A DNA stretch of 7,704 bases from Nanobdellota archaeon (GCA_018829485.1 JAHJTU010000083.1:1-7704), one strand, 5' to 3'; shown: positions 1 through 6,412, counted from the stretch's first letter. Numbers and translations are program-made. Notes: generated by a model from the sequence alone, not told the origin.

Positions 1-3000
1 ATTGCAGATAGCATGACAAAAATAATTGAACCATGGAAAAAAGCATGTTTAGCAACTTCAACAGTATTATTCCTTAAGAATTTCATTGCAGGAGTTAAAG
101 GAGAAACATTTGCAAGAGACAGAGTTATGTCAGTTTATAAGGAAATTTGCGCAAAAGAAATGGCAGAAGGAATGTACAAGAATTCACATGAATGCTTCCT
201 TGCACATGAAAATGAAATTGAATCAGCAAAGGGTTCAGTATTAACAGCCCACAATAATGCTCTTAAAAAAACAGAAACACTTATAACAAAAAACAAAGAT
301 GGGATAGAACAAGTTAATTGGGGAACATTAAACACAGAACTAGAAAAATATGATCAAACTGTTGTTGGAGATGCAAGAGAAAAACTAACCAGAATACAAG
401 AATTCGAAACAAAAACAGGTTCTGTATTAGTATCCAGATCTGAATTAGAAGATATCTTATTTAATTTAGAAATGAGCAATCTTCCACAAGGAGAAACAAA
501 TCAGAATTTTGTAAATGGATACAAAGATATTTCTAAAGATGATATGAAATACTTATCTGGAATTGGAAAAGAGTATGGAGATATTCTTGATGAATGGGAT
601 AAAGCTTGGAAAAACAAGCAAGTAGAAGGTGACTTTTCATGGGATAAAATGTATGATTCTAATTCTGTAGAAATTTATGAAGATGAAATATTAAAACAAT
701 TCTTAGAAGCAGCAAAATATAAAGAAAGAATGGTTGGCCCATTTACTGTTGAAGATGATAAGGGAAAAGATTACGCTGTTGCATTAATAAGAAATGCTAA
801 TGGAGGATATGATTGGAAAAAAGGAAGTATAGATGAAAATAATCAATTTACTCAAATTCAAAAAACAGAACAAGGAGAAACAAAAGTAAGTTATCCAATT
901 AAAACAAGATGCTCATTTGATGAACTTACAATAAGATTTTATGAATCACCATATAAAGGATTGCCATATTATGTTCCATTCCCAACAGTTAATGGAGATG
1001 CACAAATTAAAATTATGAAATATGATTCAGCTGGTAATCCAAAAACTGCAGTAATTAAATTCCCATTAGCATCAGGAGAATGTGATACTTTCTTATATGA
1101 AAAAGGAAAAGAAATAAGTTCAATAGACAGAAAAGAAACATTAGACATGGCATTTGAAGCAATTAGAAGAGTTTCTTCATTGCAAGATAAATCTCCAGGA
1201 CAATTAGTTTCATTTTCAATAAAAGGAAAAAGAGGACAATACAAAATTGGAGGAAATTATGCTGGATTAGAAGAAGGACAATGTGAAGACTTTATGTCAG
1301 CAAGTGATTGTGAAATTTTATTCCAAGTATGTGATCCTGTAATGTGTCCACCATCAAGATTTAATTTAGGTGGAAGGTGGCAAGTAACAGATGTTGTGCA
1401 AACAGGAGTTATTGGAAGCATAATGTTAGGAATGCCAAATTATCCACATCCTGTATTGCCAATCTGTCTTCCAGGTGTAAGAGCAGGAATATTAAATTAT
1501 GCAAGTATTTTAGATGCTTATTCTGATTGCATGATAGAATCAGCTGAACAAGGAACAACATCAGGAATATGTGATAGAATAAGAAGTGTATACATTTGCG
1601 AAACATTATGGAAAGAAGGATTAGCAATTGCAAATGCTAATGGTGGATTATTTGATTTAATTGGACAACTAATATTCAAAGTATCCCCACAAGGTGGAAA
1701 GGAATATATGTATTTCAAGGAAAGTTTAGCAAAAGTAGATGATAGTGTTAAATGGTTTACTTCAACTTATGCTGCACCAGTATTTGCATCATTTAAAGCA
1801 AGAACAGGAGAAGAAGTTGGAACCTATATTTGCAAAGCAGCATTTTATGGAAATGTTCCAAGTTTAAGCAGTGCATTAGATTTATTAGCAAAACCAGAAA
1901 GTCCAACACAATTCATAGCAACATTAGAAGAAATTCCATATTCTGATATAAGTGAAACAATATATGGACAAGTATCAAGATCTCAGTATAAATTATATTT
2001 CCATATTTATTCTGGAGAAGATAAAGGTGTATTTTACAAGGTTTATTTAGCAGATCCTGTTCCAATTCCAGGTTATCAATCAATACAATACTATAATATT
2101 CCGGGAAGACAAACATCTGGTTACATTAATATAAATGATTTTGTTGATGAAACATTTGACTTTGAAGCACCAGCAGGATACAGGCAAGTATGCATTGAAA
2201 TTGATGGAATAGCAAAATGTGGATTCAAGCAAGTTACAACTGACTTTGGTTTAGAATACTTATCAAATGCATATTTAAAAGAACAATTAGAAAATGAAGT
2301 TACAAATGCAGATGAATGCATGCAAGGAACAGCAAGTGCAATTCCATTAGCAACATTGCCATTTGCAGGCACAGGTGCATTAACAGAAGCAGCACATGGT
2401 GGCTTGGATAAAAGAGGGATTGTAAGAGTTTGTGATGAAAGAAATCCAGGTGAAGGAACAAATAAAGACAGATGGCAAAAAGTTGGAACATGTGGAAAAT
2501 ATGAAGGAGTAGAACTTTATTGTTGGATGGATACATTATCAGTACAAGGTGCAATAAAAGATTTGAAATTAATTAATGAAACACTTTCAAGAGCAGAAGA
2601 TAATCTTGATTTAATAGATTACAGCAAGTATTATTCAAGTGAAGAAAGCATGTCAAGGTTGCAAGAATTAAGAGCATTATGGCTAAATATAAAATCACAA
2701 AATGAACAAGATAATAATCCTGAAGATATTAAAGCTGCAATTGGATTAGGAACAGACTTATATCAAAAAACATTAGATTCAAACATAAAAGCAGAAGCAA
2801 TGCTTATTGTTAGTCATTCATACACAGCACAGCAAAAACTTCTTCTTAATACAGAAATAGAAGCTGCAAAAGCAGAACTAAGAAGCACAATACAATCTTT
2901 ATTCAAAGCAGAAGATTATGAAACACCACAAACACCTTCTGAACCTACCCCTACAGAAACACAGACAGGAACACCAGATACAGGGACAGGGGCACAGACA

Positions 3001-4431
3001 CCAACACAAGAAGGGACAAAAATTACAGGAGAAACAGAAGCAGGCAGTGGTTGTGATAAAATATGGGAACTTGGACCTGCATTAACAATAAAAAAAGGAG
3101 AATCAATAACATGGAAAGAATATACTATAAGTTTAGAACAAACTTACGATCACCACACTAGTGTTTTAAGTGTTATAGACAAAGCAGCATTTTTAATAAA
3201 AAAAGGAACAAAGGAATTAGATTGTAATGATGGTGTTACACAATTTGCAACACAATTAATTGTAGATAATAAAAATTCTCCAGAATATGGTGGAGCAGAC
3301 AAAGAAGAATGTCAAAAGATTAAGTTCGATGCTGTAAGAGTTCATCCTTGGAATGATGAATTTATTGGAAGAATCAGAATAAATGGAGAATATGTAAGAA
3401 GAGAAGGACAAACAAATGATGAAGTGGGATATGTATGCAATTTCAAAAAAGATAAGCAAGAAATTCTAGAAGATTTTAAAATAGTTTTGAAAGAAGTAAG
3501 AGCAAAAAATACAGGAATGTATACTGCATACTTTAGACAAGGATTAGCTAATGAAAATGGATGGTTTAATTGTTTTGGTGGTTGGGATCCAGATATTGGT
3601 GCTGTAGATAGAAATACAGAAACACAAGTAATGAGTAATGGAGAAGTTATAAGAAAAGCATTTGGATTACTATATCCAGATAAATTATGCAATAACATTG
3701 ATTTTGATGTAATTAGCAAAGAAACATTTGATGACACAAAAGATGAAATAACAAGAATCTATGTGTATGTAACTCCAATTTCAGTTGCAAAAATTACAAA
3801 TCAAAAAATATATACAGATGATAAATGGAATGTGTATTTTGAATTTAATATAGAACCAAGAGAAACACTTAATGGAAACCGTGTGGAAGTAACTTTAAGT
3901 GGAAGTAATAATAAAGAAGCATATAAAACATTCTACATAAATGATGTGGAAAATTCTTTAGATAGAACAGCACAGAAATTAAGAGTAACAAAAGAAAAAA
4001 CAAAGATAGTAATTAATCAAGAAAACTATAAATGGGCAAGAGAAATACTAACAACAACAAATCCATTTTATATAAAAACAGAATTATATGTTAATGGAGT
4101 TAAAAGAACATGGGCAATATTAGAAGTAAGTGATCTTTTTCCAGAAAACTTTTACAGAATAGAAAGAAATGATGAAATTAAAGTTGGAGATTATACTCTA
4201 AAATTAACTGATGTAACAGCAGGAAAAGTTTTTGTTGGATTCTTGGTTAAAGACAAAGGTGGAAAAATATTTGATTGTTATGGTGAAACAAACTCTGATC
4301 TTTTATACATTTATGATAATGGAGAAAATATGTGGGGAAGTGGTACAGTAGATCCAGAATGTAAAAAATTAAAATTTGAAAAAGTATATCGGGGCACAGG
4401 ATTCTTCTTAGCACAAATATCTATAATATAG
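1..4431 (+). CDS. Giant cysteine-rich protein, probably cell surface, uncharacterised (5' partial)
   Basis: The frame is open from base 1; the first ATG (base 13) has no visible Shine-Dalgarno sequence and sits in sequence that reads like protein interior, so the true start is probably upstream. At least 1476 residues are visible. Residue numbers count from the ATG at 13. Residues 1-200 are mainly helical and charged. A signature stretch at about 440-540 contains CDPVMCPPSR, a Gly-rich turn and a hydrophobic run ending in PICLPG, followed by further Cys-containing helices. A helical segment (about 850-965) leads to a Thr/Pro/Gly/Glu linker (970-1014), then beta-rich domains to the end, including a duplicated module (1029-1123 and 1386-1472). 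Nearly 30 cysteines, often in pairs, suggest disulfides outside the cytoplasm. No transmembrane anchor is visible at the C-terminus; any signal peptide lies off the window. From memory, large DPANN proteins share the CPPSR-type region, but no function is known to me. Not a recognised enzyme; export is inference. Confidence 0.85.
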   Translation: MADSMTKIIEPWKKACLATSTVLFLKNFIAGVKGETFARDRVMSVYKEICAKEMAEGMYKNSHECFLAHENEIESAKGSVLTAHNNALKKTETLITKNKDGIEQVNWGTLNTELEKYDQTVVGDAREKLTRIQEFETKTGSVLVSRSELEDILFNLEMSNLPQGETNQNFVNGYKDISKDDMKYLSGIGKEYGDILDEWDKAWKNKQVEGDFSWDKMYDSNSVEIYEDEILKQFLEAAKYKERMVGPFTVEDDKGKDYAVALIRNANGGYDWKKGSIDENNQFTQIQKTEQGETKVSYPIKTRCSFDELTIRFYESPYKGLPYYVPFPTVNGDAQIKIMKYDSAGNPKTAVIKFPLASGECDTFLYEKGKEISSIDRKETLDMAFEAIRRVSSLQDKSPGQLVSFSIKGKRGQYKIGGNYAGLEEGQCEDFMSASDCEILFQVCDPVMCPPSRFNLGGRWQVTDVVQTGVIGSIMLGMPNYPHPVLPICLPGVRAGILNYASILDAYSDCMIESAEQGTTSGICDRIRSVYICETLWKEGLAIANANGGLFDLIGQLIFKVSPQGGKEYMYFKESLAKVDDSVKWFTSTYAAPVFASFKARTGEEVGTYICKAAFYGNVPSLSSALDLLAKPESPTQFIATLEEIPYSDISETIYGQVSRSQYKLYFHIYSGEDKGVFYKVYLADPVPIPGYQSIQYYNIPGRQTSGYININDFVDETFDFEAPAGYRQVCIEIDGIAKCGFKQVTTDFGLEYLSNAYLKEQLENEVTNADECMQGTASAIPLATLPFAGTGALTEAAHGGLDKRGIVRVCDERNPGEGTNKDRWQKVGTCGKYEGVELYCWMDTLSVQGAIKDLKLINETLSRAEDNLDLIDYSKYYSSEESMSRLQELRALWLNIKSQNEQDNNPEDIKAAIGLGTDLYQKTLDSNIKAEAMLIVSHSYTAQQKLLLNTEIEAAKAELRSTIQSLFKAEDYETPQTPSEPTPTETQTGTPDTGTGAQTPTQEGTKITGETEAGSGCDKIWELGPALTIKKGESITWKEYTISLEQTYDHHTSVLSVIDKAAFLIKKGTKELDCNDGVTQFATQLIVDNKNSPEYGGADKEECQKIKFDAVRVHPWNDEFIGRIRINGEYVRREGQTNDEVGYVCNFKKDKQEILEDFKIVLKEVRAKNTGMYTAYFRQGLANENGWFNCFGGWDPDIGAVDRNTETQVMSNGEVIRKAFGLLYPDKLCNNIDFDVISKETFDDTKDEITRIYVYVTPISVAKITNQKIYTDDKWNVYFEFNIEPRETLNGNRVEVTLSGSNNKEAYKTFYINDVENSLDRTAQKLRVTKEKTKIVINQENYKWAREILTTTNPFYIKTELYVNGVKRTWAILEVSDLFPENFYRIERNDEIKVGDYTLKLTDVTAGKVFVGFLVKDKGGKIFDCYGETNSDLLYIYDNGENMWGSGTVDPECKKLKFEKVYRGTGFFLAQISII
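2920..3051 (+). other. Thr/Pro-rich linker segment inside the giant protein
   Basis: Residues 970-1014 of the giant protein are almost entirely Thr, Pro, Gly, Glu, Gln and Ser and lack hydrophobic side chains. The DNA is locally richer in C and G (ACA, CCT, CCC and GGG codons) than the surrounding gene. Such low-complexity segments commonly form extended, often O-glycosylated spacers between domains of secreted proteins. Here it separates the helical part from the beta-rich C-terminal part. Glycosylation is inference. Confidence 0.7.
3097..3381 (+). repeat. Internal protein repeat, copy 1 (beta-rich module with a Cys pair)
   Basis: Residues 1029-1123 of the giant protein. The landmarks are GESITWKEYTISL near the start, LDC (Cys1071), EECQKIKF (Cys1100) and EFIGRIRI at the end. 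Copy 2 (4168-4428) shows the same order: NDEIKVGDYTLKL, FDC, PECKKLKF and GFFLAQISI. The two cysteines are 29 residues apart here and 28 in copy 2, which would fit a conserved disulfide. The resemblance is visible in the protein but not as a DNA repeat, so the duplication is old. Confidence 0.6.
4168..4428 (+). repeat. Internal protein repeat, copy 2, at the extreme C-terminus
   Basis: Residues 1386-1472 of the giant protein, with cysteines at 1422 and 1450 matching those of copy 1. The copy stops at a strand (AQISII) equivalent to where copy 1 continues into another segment, so the module ends directly at the stop codon. The unusual CGG GGC codons just before the end belong to the 12-base repeat at 4390-4401. 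Confidence 0.6.
4390..4401 (+). repeat. 12-base copy of tRNA-Leu 3' exon inside the giant gene
   Basis: CGGGGCACAGGA occurs here and again at 4447-4458, in the same orientation and 57 bases apart. The second copy is the complement of tRNA positions 60 to 71. In the giant gene it encodes R-G-T-G using CGG and GGC, codons that are rare in a gene relying on AGA and GGA. It resembles a duplicated tRNA 3' end such as integrases leave, but no element fits in 57 bases, so its origin is open. Confidence 0.6.
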
Positions 4432-4444
4432 AAACAAAATAAAA

Positions 4445-4570
4445 TGCGGGGCACAGGACTTTCGTTGATTTTTGGTTGAGCTTTTTTCCAAAAAGATCAA
4501 TTCGAACCTGCGTAGGCACTAAGCCACAGGGACCTAAACCCTGCCCGTTTGACCGCTCCGGCAACCCCGC
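4445..4570 (-). tRNA. tRNA-Leu(UAG): tRNA-Leu (anticodon UAG) with a T-loop intron
   Basis: Read on the minus strand from 4570. The acceptor stem GCGGGGU pairs with GCCCCGC (one G-U), followed by discriminator A73 at 4445. The D stem is CCG/CGG. The anticodon stem is CAGGG/CCCUG around the loop UUUAGGU, giving anticodon UAG (4536-4534), which reads CUN leucine codons. A 15-nt variable region with a GGC/GCC stem marks a class II tRNA, as expected for leucine. The T stem GCAGG/CCUGU and T loop UUCGAAU are intact only after removal of 42 nt (4459-4500). The mature length would be 84 nt. CCA is not encoded; the minus strand continues with TTTTATTTT, a probable oligo-T terminator. The gene converges on the giant gene with a 13-base gap. 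Reading as leucine is firm; the exact splice position may shift by one base without changing the product. Confidence 0.93.
4459..4500 (-). other. tRNA intron at position 59/60 (T loop) with bulge-helix-bulge
   Basis: Exon 1 ends UUCGAA (4506-4501) and exon 2 begins at U 4458. The exon bases UUCG (4506-4503) pair with CGAA at the intron 3' end (4464-4461), giving the 4-bp central helix. The 3' bulge is A-G-U (4460-4458), cut after AG. The 5' bulge is A-A with the next U able to pair weakly (4502-4500), cut after AA. On the exon side lies the T stem. On the intron side UUGA/UCAA continues, after a two-base bulge, into UUUUUGG/CCAAAAA closed by a 12-nt loop. This is the architecture cut by archaeal tRNA splicing endonuclease. 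Most archaeal tRNA introns sit at 37/38; T-loop introns are known, mainly from Thermoproteales. Confidence 0.85.
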
Positions 4571-4593
4571 ATATAATTAAGTACAAAGATTAG

Positions 4594-4609
4594 TATTAAA
4601 ATATTTTGT
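4594..4609 (-). promoter_or_regulatory. Probable TATA box of tRNA-Leu
   Basis: The minus strand reads AAAATATTTTAATA about 25-39 bases upstream of tRNA position 1 (4570), the expected box A distance. The surrounding region is AT-rich, so the precise hexamer is uncertain. Confidence 0.4.
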
Positions 4610-4620
4610 AAAAAGAAAAA

Positions 4621-4628
4621 TTTATATA
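4621..4628 (+). promoter_or_regulatory. TATA box and Shine-Dalgarno of the lipoprotein gene
   Basis: TTTATATA follows an A-rich BRE-like stretch (4611-4620). Transcription would start near 4651. GAGGT at 4652-4656 lies three bases before the ATG at 4660 and supports that start. The leader would be very short. Confidence 0.5.
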
Positions 4629-4659
4629 GAAGAAATCACAAATATTTAAAAGAGGTAAA

Positions 4660-5313
4660 ATGAGATTACATCATATTTTATTCTTAGTATTAATTCTTAG
4701 TTTAATTGCTTTTGGACTCACTGGATGCCAAACAACACAAGAATCAGAATACTATCATGTTCAAGAAGGAGATGTTCTTGTTTTTGGTTTTCCTTGTTGC
4801 CATCATATTAATCCAAGATATTTTGAAAATGCAATAGAATCAATTAGTGAAAATGAATATATAGTTCACATACATAATGCCACAAGAGAAATTTGGTTTA
4901 ATATAGAAAATAATTCTCCTAAAAGAATAACAATAAATGAATTTATGAATTGTTTTAATGAAGATGGAAAAACTATACTTAGTCAAAGGGGAGATGGTTA
5001 CAAAGGAATAATTTATCATGATAGTTATTTTTTGTGTGGTGATAATTTTAATTGTTCTCACGAATTTGGTGAAGTAACTTATGGAGGTGGAGAAATAATT
5101 GCTGCTGAAGATTTTATATGGAAACCATCTAAGATAATTAGAGAACCTTTATCAATAACAATAGAACCAAATTCTTCTGCAAGATATTTCAATGAATTAT
5201 TTATCACAGATACAAGCCAATTACCATTAAAATTAACATGTGAGCTTAGAGTTCTTGTTGATAATTATTTATGGGTTAAGTCAAATAAAGTAACAATAAC
5301 TTATGTAGAATAA
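4660..5313 (+). CDS. Small secreted lipoprotein of unknown function
   Basis: A 217-residue protein. It starts with a classic lipoprotein signal: Arg/His n-region, a hydrophobic stretch (residues 6-20) and the lipobox LTGC, so Cys23 would be the lipidated first residue of the mature, externally anchored protein. The mature part has six more cysteines: adjacent Cys46-Cys47 followed by two histidines, Cys98, Cys126, Cys132 and Cys194. It looks beta-rich throughout, and the alternating pattern in the last 60 residues resembles an Ig-like sandwich. The CCHH cluster could bind metal, or the cysteines could form disulfides; neither is shown. I recognise no family. The start is supported by GAGGT three bases upstream. 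It is divergent from tRNA-Leu and convergent with the eL37 gene with an 11-base gap, so it is probably transcribed alone. Its AT content and codon use resemble its neighbours. Confidence 0.85.
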   Translation: MRLHHILFLVLILSLIAFGLTGCQTTQESEYYHVQEGDVLVFGFPCCHHINPRYFENAIESISENEYIVHIHNATREIWFNIENNSPKRITINEFMNCFNEDGKTILSQRGDGYKGIIYHDSYFLCGDNFNCSHEFGEVTYGGGEIIAAEDFIWKPSKIIREPLSITIEPNSSARYFNELFITDTSQLPLKLTCELRVLVDNYLWVKSNKVTITYVE

Positions 5314-5324
5314 AAACCTTCACT

Positions 5325-5507
5325 TCACTTTTTCTGCTTCTTTTTCCAATCCCACTTGTATTTTCTTAATTTAGATGTTTTTCCAAATCCACAAGAAGAA
5401 CATACTTTCTTTTTTCTGTGAAAAGAATTATGCCCGCATCTTTTGCAAGCAACATGCAATTTATGTCCTCTTCCTCTCTTACCTAATGTGGGAGTTCCTT
5501 TTACCAT
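5325..5507 (-). CDS. rpl37e: 50S ribosomal protein eL37 (L37e)
   Basis: A 60-residue, highly basic protein of the usual archaeal length. It begins with the family hallmark KGTPTLGKRGRG and carries a zinc ribbon: Cys21-x2-Cys24 and Cys36-x2-Cys39, with GFGK after the last pair and a basic tail containing KYKWDWKKK. eL37 is a large-subunit protein of archaea and eukaryotes that binds 23S rRNA. It follows the LSm gene by 37 bases on the same strand, a pairing conserved in many archaea, so co-transcription is likely. No good Shine-Dalgarno sequence precedes the ATG. An AT-rich AAATATAAA on the minus strand (about 5534-5542) could be an internal promoter. Confidence 0.96.
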   Translation of the reverse strand: MVKGTPTLGKRGRGHKLHVACKRCGHNSFHRKKKVCSSCGFGKTSKLRKYKWDWKKKQKK

Positions 5508-5544
5508 TTTATTATACGCATAAATCCAACCTTTTTATATTTAT

Positions 5545-5802
5545 TCAGTCTTTACCAGACTTTACTTCACCAATAGAAGAAGGAGATATAAAGATTATTG
5601 TGTCTCCCCTAACAAAAGTCAATCCAAGATTTTTTCTGACTTCACTATTAACAACTTCTTTTGTACCTTCAAGCACAATGTTAATGTGTATGTCAAAAGC
5701 AAGAAGCTTGCCTACAAATTGCTTCTCATTCTTTAATTGCACTAATACTTCTTTTCCTTTTGCCTGGTTTAGCAAATCTAATGGTCTTTCAAAGCTATAC
5801 AT
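5545..5802 (-). CDS. lsm: Sm-like (LSm / SmAP) RNA-binding protein
   Basis: An 85-residue protein of typical archaeal SmAP length. A short N-terminal helix (FERPLDLLNQ) precedes the Sm1 motif (residues about 17-45), which contains Gly31, Asp37, His39 and Asn41 of the RNA-binding loop. The Sm2 motif is around Gly60-Pro74, with the Arg65-Gly66-Asp67 signature and a following strand FISP. Sm proteins form six- or seven-membered rings that bind U-rich RNA; archaeal ones are linked to RNA metabolism and tRNA processing. GTGAGG at 5815-5810 (minus strand), seven bases upstream, supports this start. It is the first gene of a two-gene unit with eL37 and is divergent from eS8. Confidence 0.95.
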   Translation of the reverse strand: MYSFERPLDLLNQAKGKEVLVQLKNEKQFVGKLLAFDIHINIVLEGTKEVVNSEVRKNLGLTFVRGDTIIFISPSSIGEVKSGKD

Positions 5803-5834
5803 GTTTTTTCCTCACTAAGTTTTCATTAAGTTAA

Positions 5835-5842
5835 TATTTAAA
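5835..5842 (-). promoter_or_regulatory. TATA box of the LSm-eL37 unit
   Basis: The minus strand reads TTTAAATA, preceded by an A-rich BRE-like stretch (ACTAAAAC). The predicted start of transcription is near 5812, close to the Shine-Dalgarno sequence of LSm, so the leader is very short. Confidence 0.45.
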
Positions 5843-5873
5843 GTTTTAGTTTTTAAATCTTCCTTAATTATGC

Positions 5874-5902
5874 TTTATATAGTTTAGAAAGGTTTTTAAA
5901 AT
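5874..5902 (+). promoter_or_regulatory. Promoter region of eS8, two TATA-like boxes
   Basis: TTTATATA (5874-5881) would start transcription near 5904. GAAAGG plus TTTTTAAAAT (5887-5902) looks like a BRE with a TATA box and would start it near 5923. The second matches the TFB promoter base for base over most of its BRE and TATA (GAAAGGTTT, then TAAA). Which one is used cannot be told from sequence. Confidence 0.45.
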
Positions 5903-5918
5903 TTCTTTATTGAATTAA

Positions 5919-5957
5919 ATGAGAACAAACAAAGAAAATAGAATAATCAGAAAATGA
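5919..5957 (+). CDS. Possible 12-codon leader ORF overlapping the eS8 start
   Basis: The ATG at 5919 opens a 12-residue basic peptide, MRTNKENRIIRK, whose TGA stop overlaps the eS8 ATG as ATGA (5954-5957). eS8 itself has no Shine-Dalgarno sequence, so translation could be coupled through this overlap. The leader ORF also lacks an obvious ribosome site, and if the nearer TATA box is used its ATG may fall at or just before the transcript start. It is short enough to be chance. Confidence 0.3.
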   Translation: MRTNKENRIIRK

Positions 5958-6319
5958 AAACAGGAAGAAAAGCAACAGGCGGAAAATACAAAAAAGCCAA
6001 GAAAAGAAAATTAAGAGAAAGAGTTGGACATATCCGATATGTAAATCTTGGTAAAGAGAAAAGGAAATCTCTTAAAACAAGAGGTGGAGATAAAAAAGTT
6101 GTTTTACTTTCATCTAATAAAGTTAATTTGTTTGATCCTTCAACAAAAAAAACACAAAAAGTTGAAATTAAATCAGTTTTAGAAACACCTTCTAATAGAT
6201 TCTTAGCAAGAAGAAATATAATCACTAAAGGAACAATTATTGAAACTGAAAAAGGAAAAGCAAAAGTAACAAATAGGCCATCGCAAGAAGGAACAATAAA
6301 TGCTATATTAATAAAATAA
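5954..6319 (+). CDS. rps8e: 30S ribosomal protein eS8 (S8e)
   Basis: A 121-residue basic protein, close to the archaeal family length. Family landmarks are the N-terminal GRKATGGKYK, the RGG turn followed by a hydrophobic strand (KKVVLL), the central ETPSNRFLARRNIITKGTII block and the C-terminal KAKVTNRPSQEG ending in hydrophobic residues. eS8 is a small-subunit protein shared by archaea and eukaryotes. The ATG is the start that gives the conserved N-terminus, although no Shine-Dalgarno sequence is visible. It is divergent from LSm, 151 bases away, and upstream of TFB in the same direction. The 123-base gap to TFB contains its own promoter, so the two genes are probably separate units. Confidence 0.96.
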   Translation: MKTGRKATGGKYKKAKKRKLRERVGHIRYVNLGKEKRKSLKTRGGDKKVVLLSSNKVNLFDPSTKKTQKVEIKSVLETPSNRFLARRNIITKGTIIETEKGKAKVTNRPSQEGTINAILIK

Positions 6320-6357
6320 ATTCTTTCCAAAAAACTTAAAAAGATTTCTATTAAATC

Positions 6358-6371
6358 GAAAGGTTTATAAA
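6358..6371 (+). promoter_or_regulatory. BRE and TATA box of the TFB gene
   Basis: The purine-rich GAAAGG is directly followed by TTTATAAA, a strong archaeal core promoter. Transcription would begin near 6394, giving a leader of about 49 nt that holds the dyad at 6413-6428. Confidence 0.65.
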
Positions 6372-6412
6372 CAATCTAAGGGCAAGTATTATAAAATTAT
6401 GCCGAATTTTGA

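Noticed and set aside
13..15. The ATG at 13 as the true start of the giant gene
   Set aside because: The frame is open to base 1, no ribosome site is visible, and the first residues look like protein interior rather than a signal peptide.
969..3737. Several minus-strand open frames of 60-130 codons inside the giant gene
   Set aside because: They are shadows of the long plus-strand frame: Cys/Leu/Phe/Ser-rich, without ribosome sites or family motifs, and antisense to a continuous coding region.
4390..4458. The two 12-mers as att sites of an integrated element
   Set aside because: Only 57 bases separate the repeats and no integrase or cargo is present. The repeat is kept as an observation but not called a mobile element.
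5375..5818. A 147-codon plus-strand frame across eL37 and LSm
   Set aside because: It is antisense to two well-recognised genes and has no family motif; its length is a by-product of their codon use.
5947..6330. A 127-codon minus-strand frame opposite eS8
   Set aside because: It is the mirror of the Lys-rich eS8 gene, giving a Phe/Leu-rich translation typical of a shadow.
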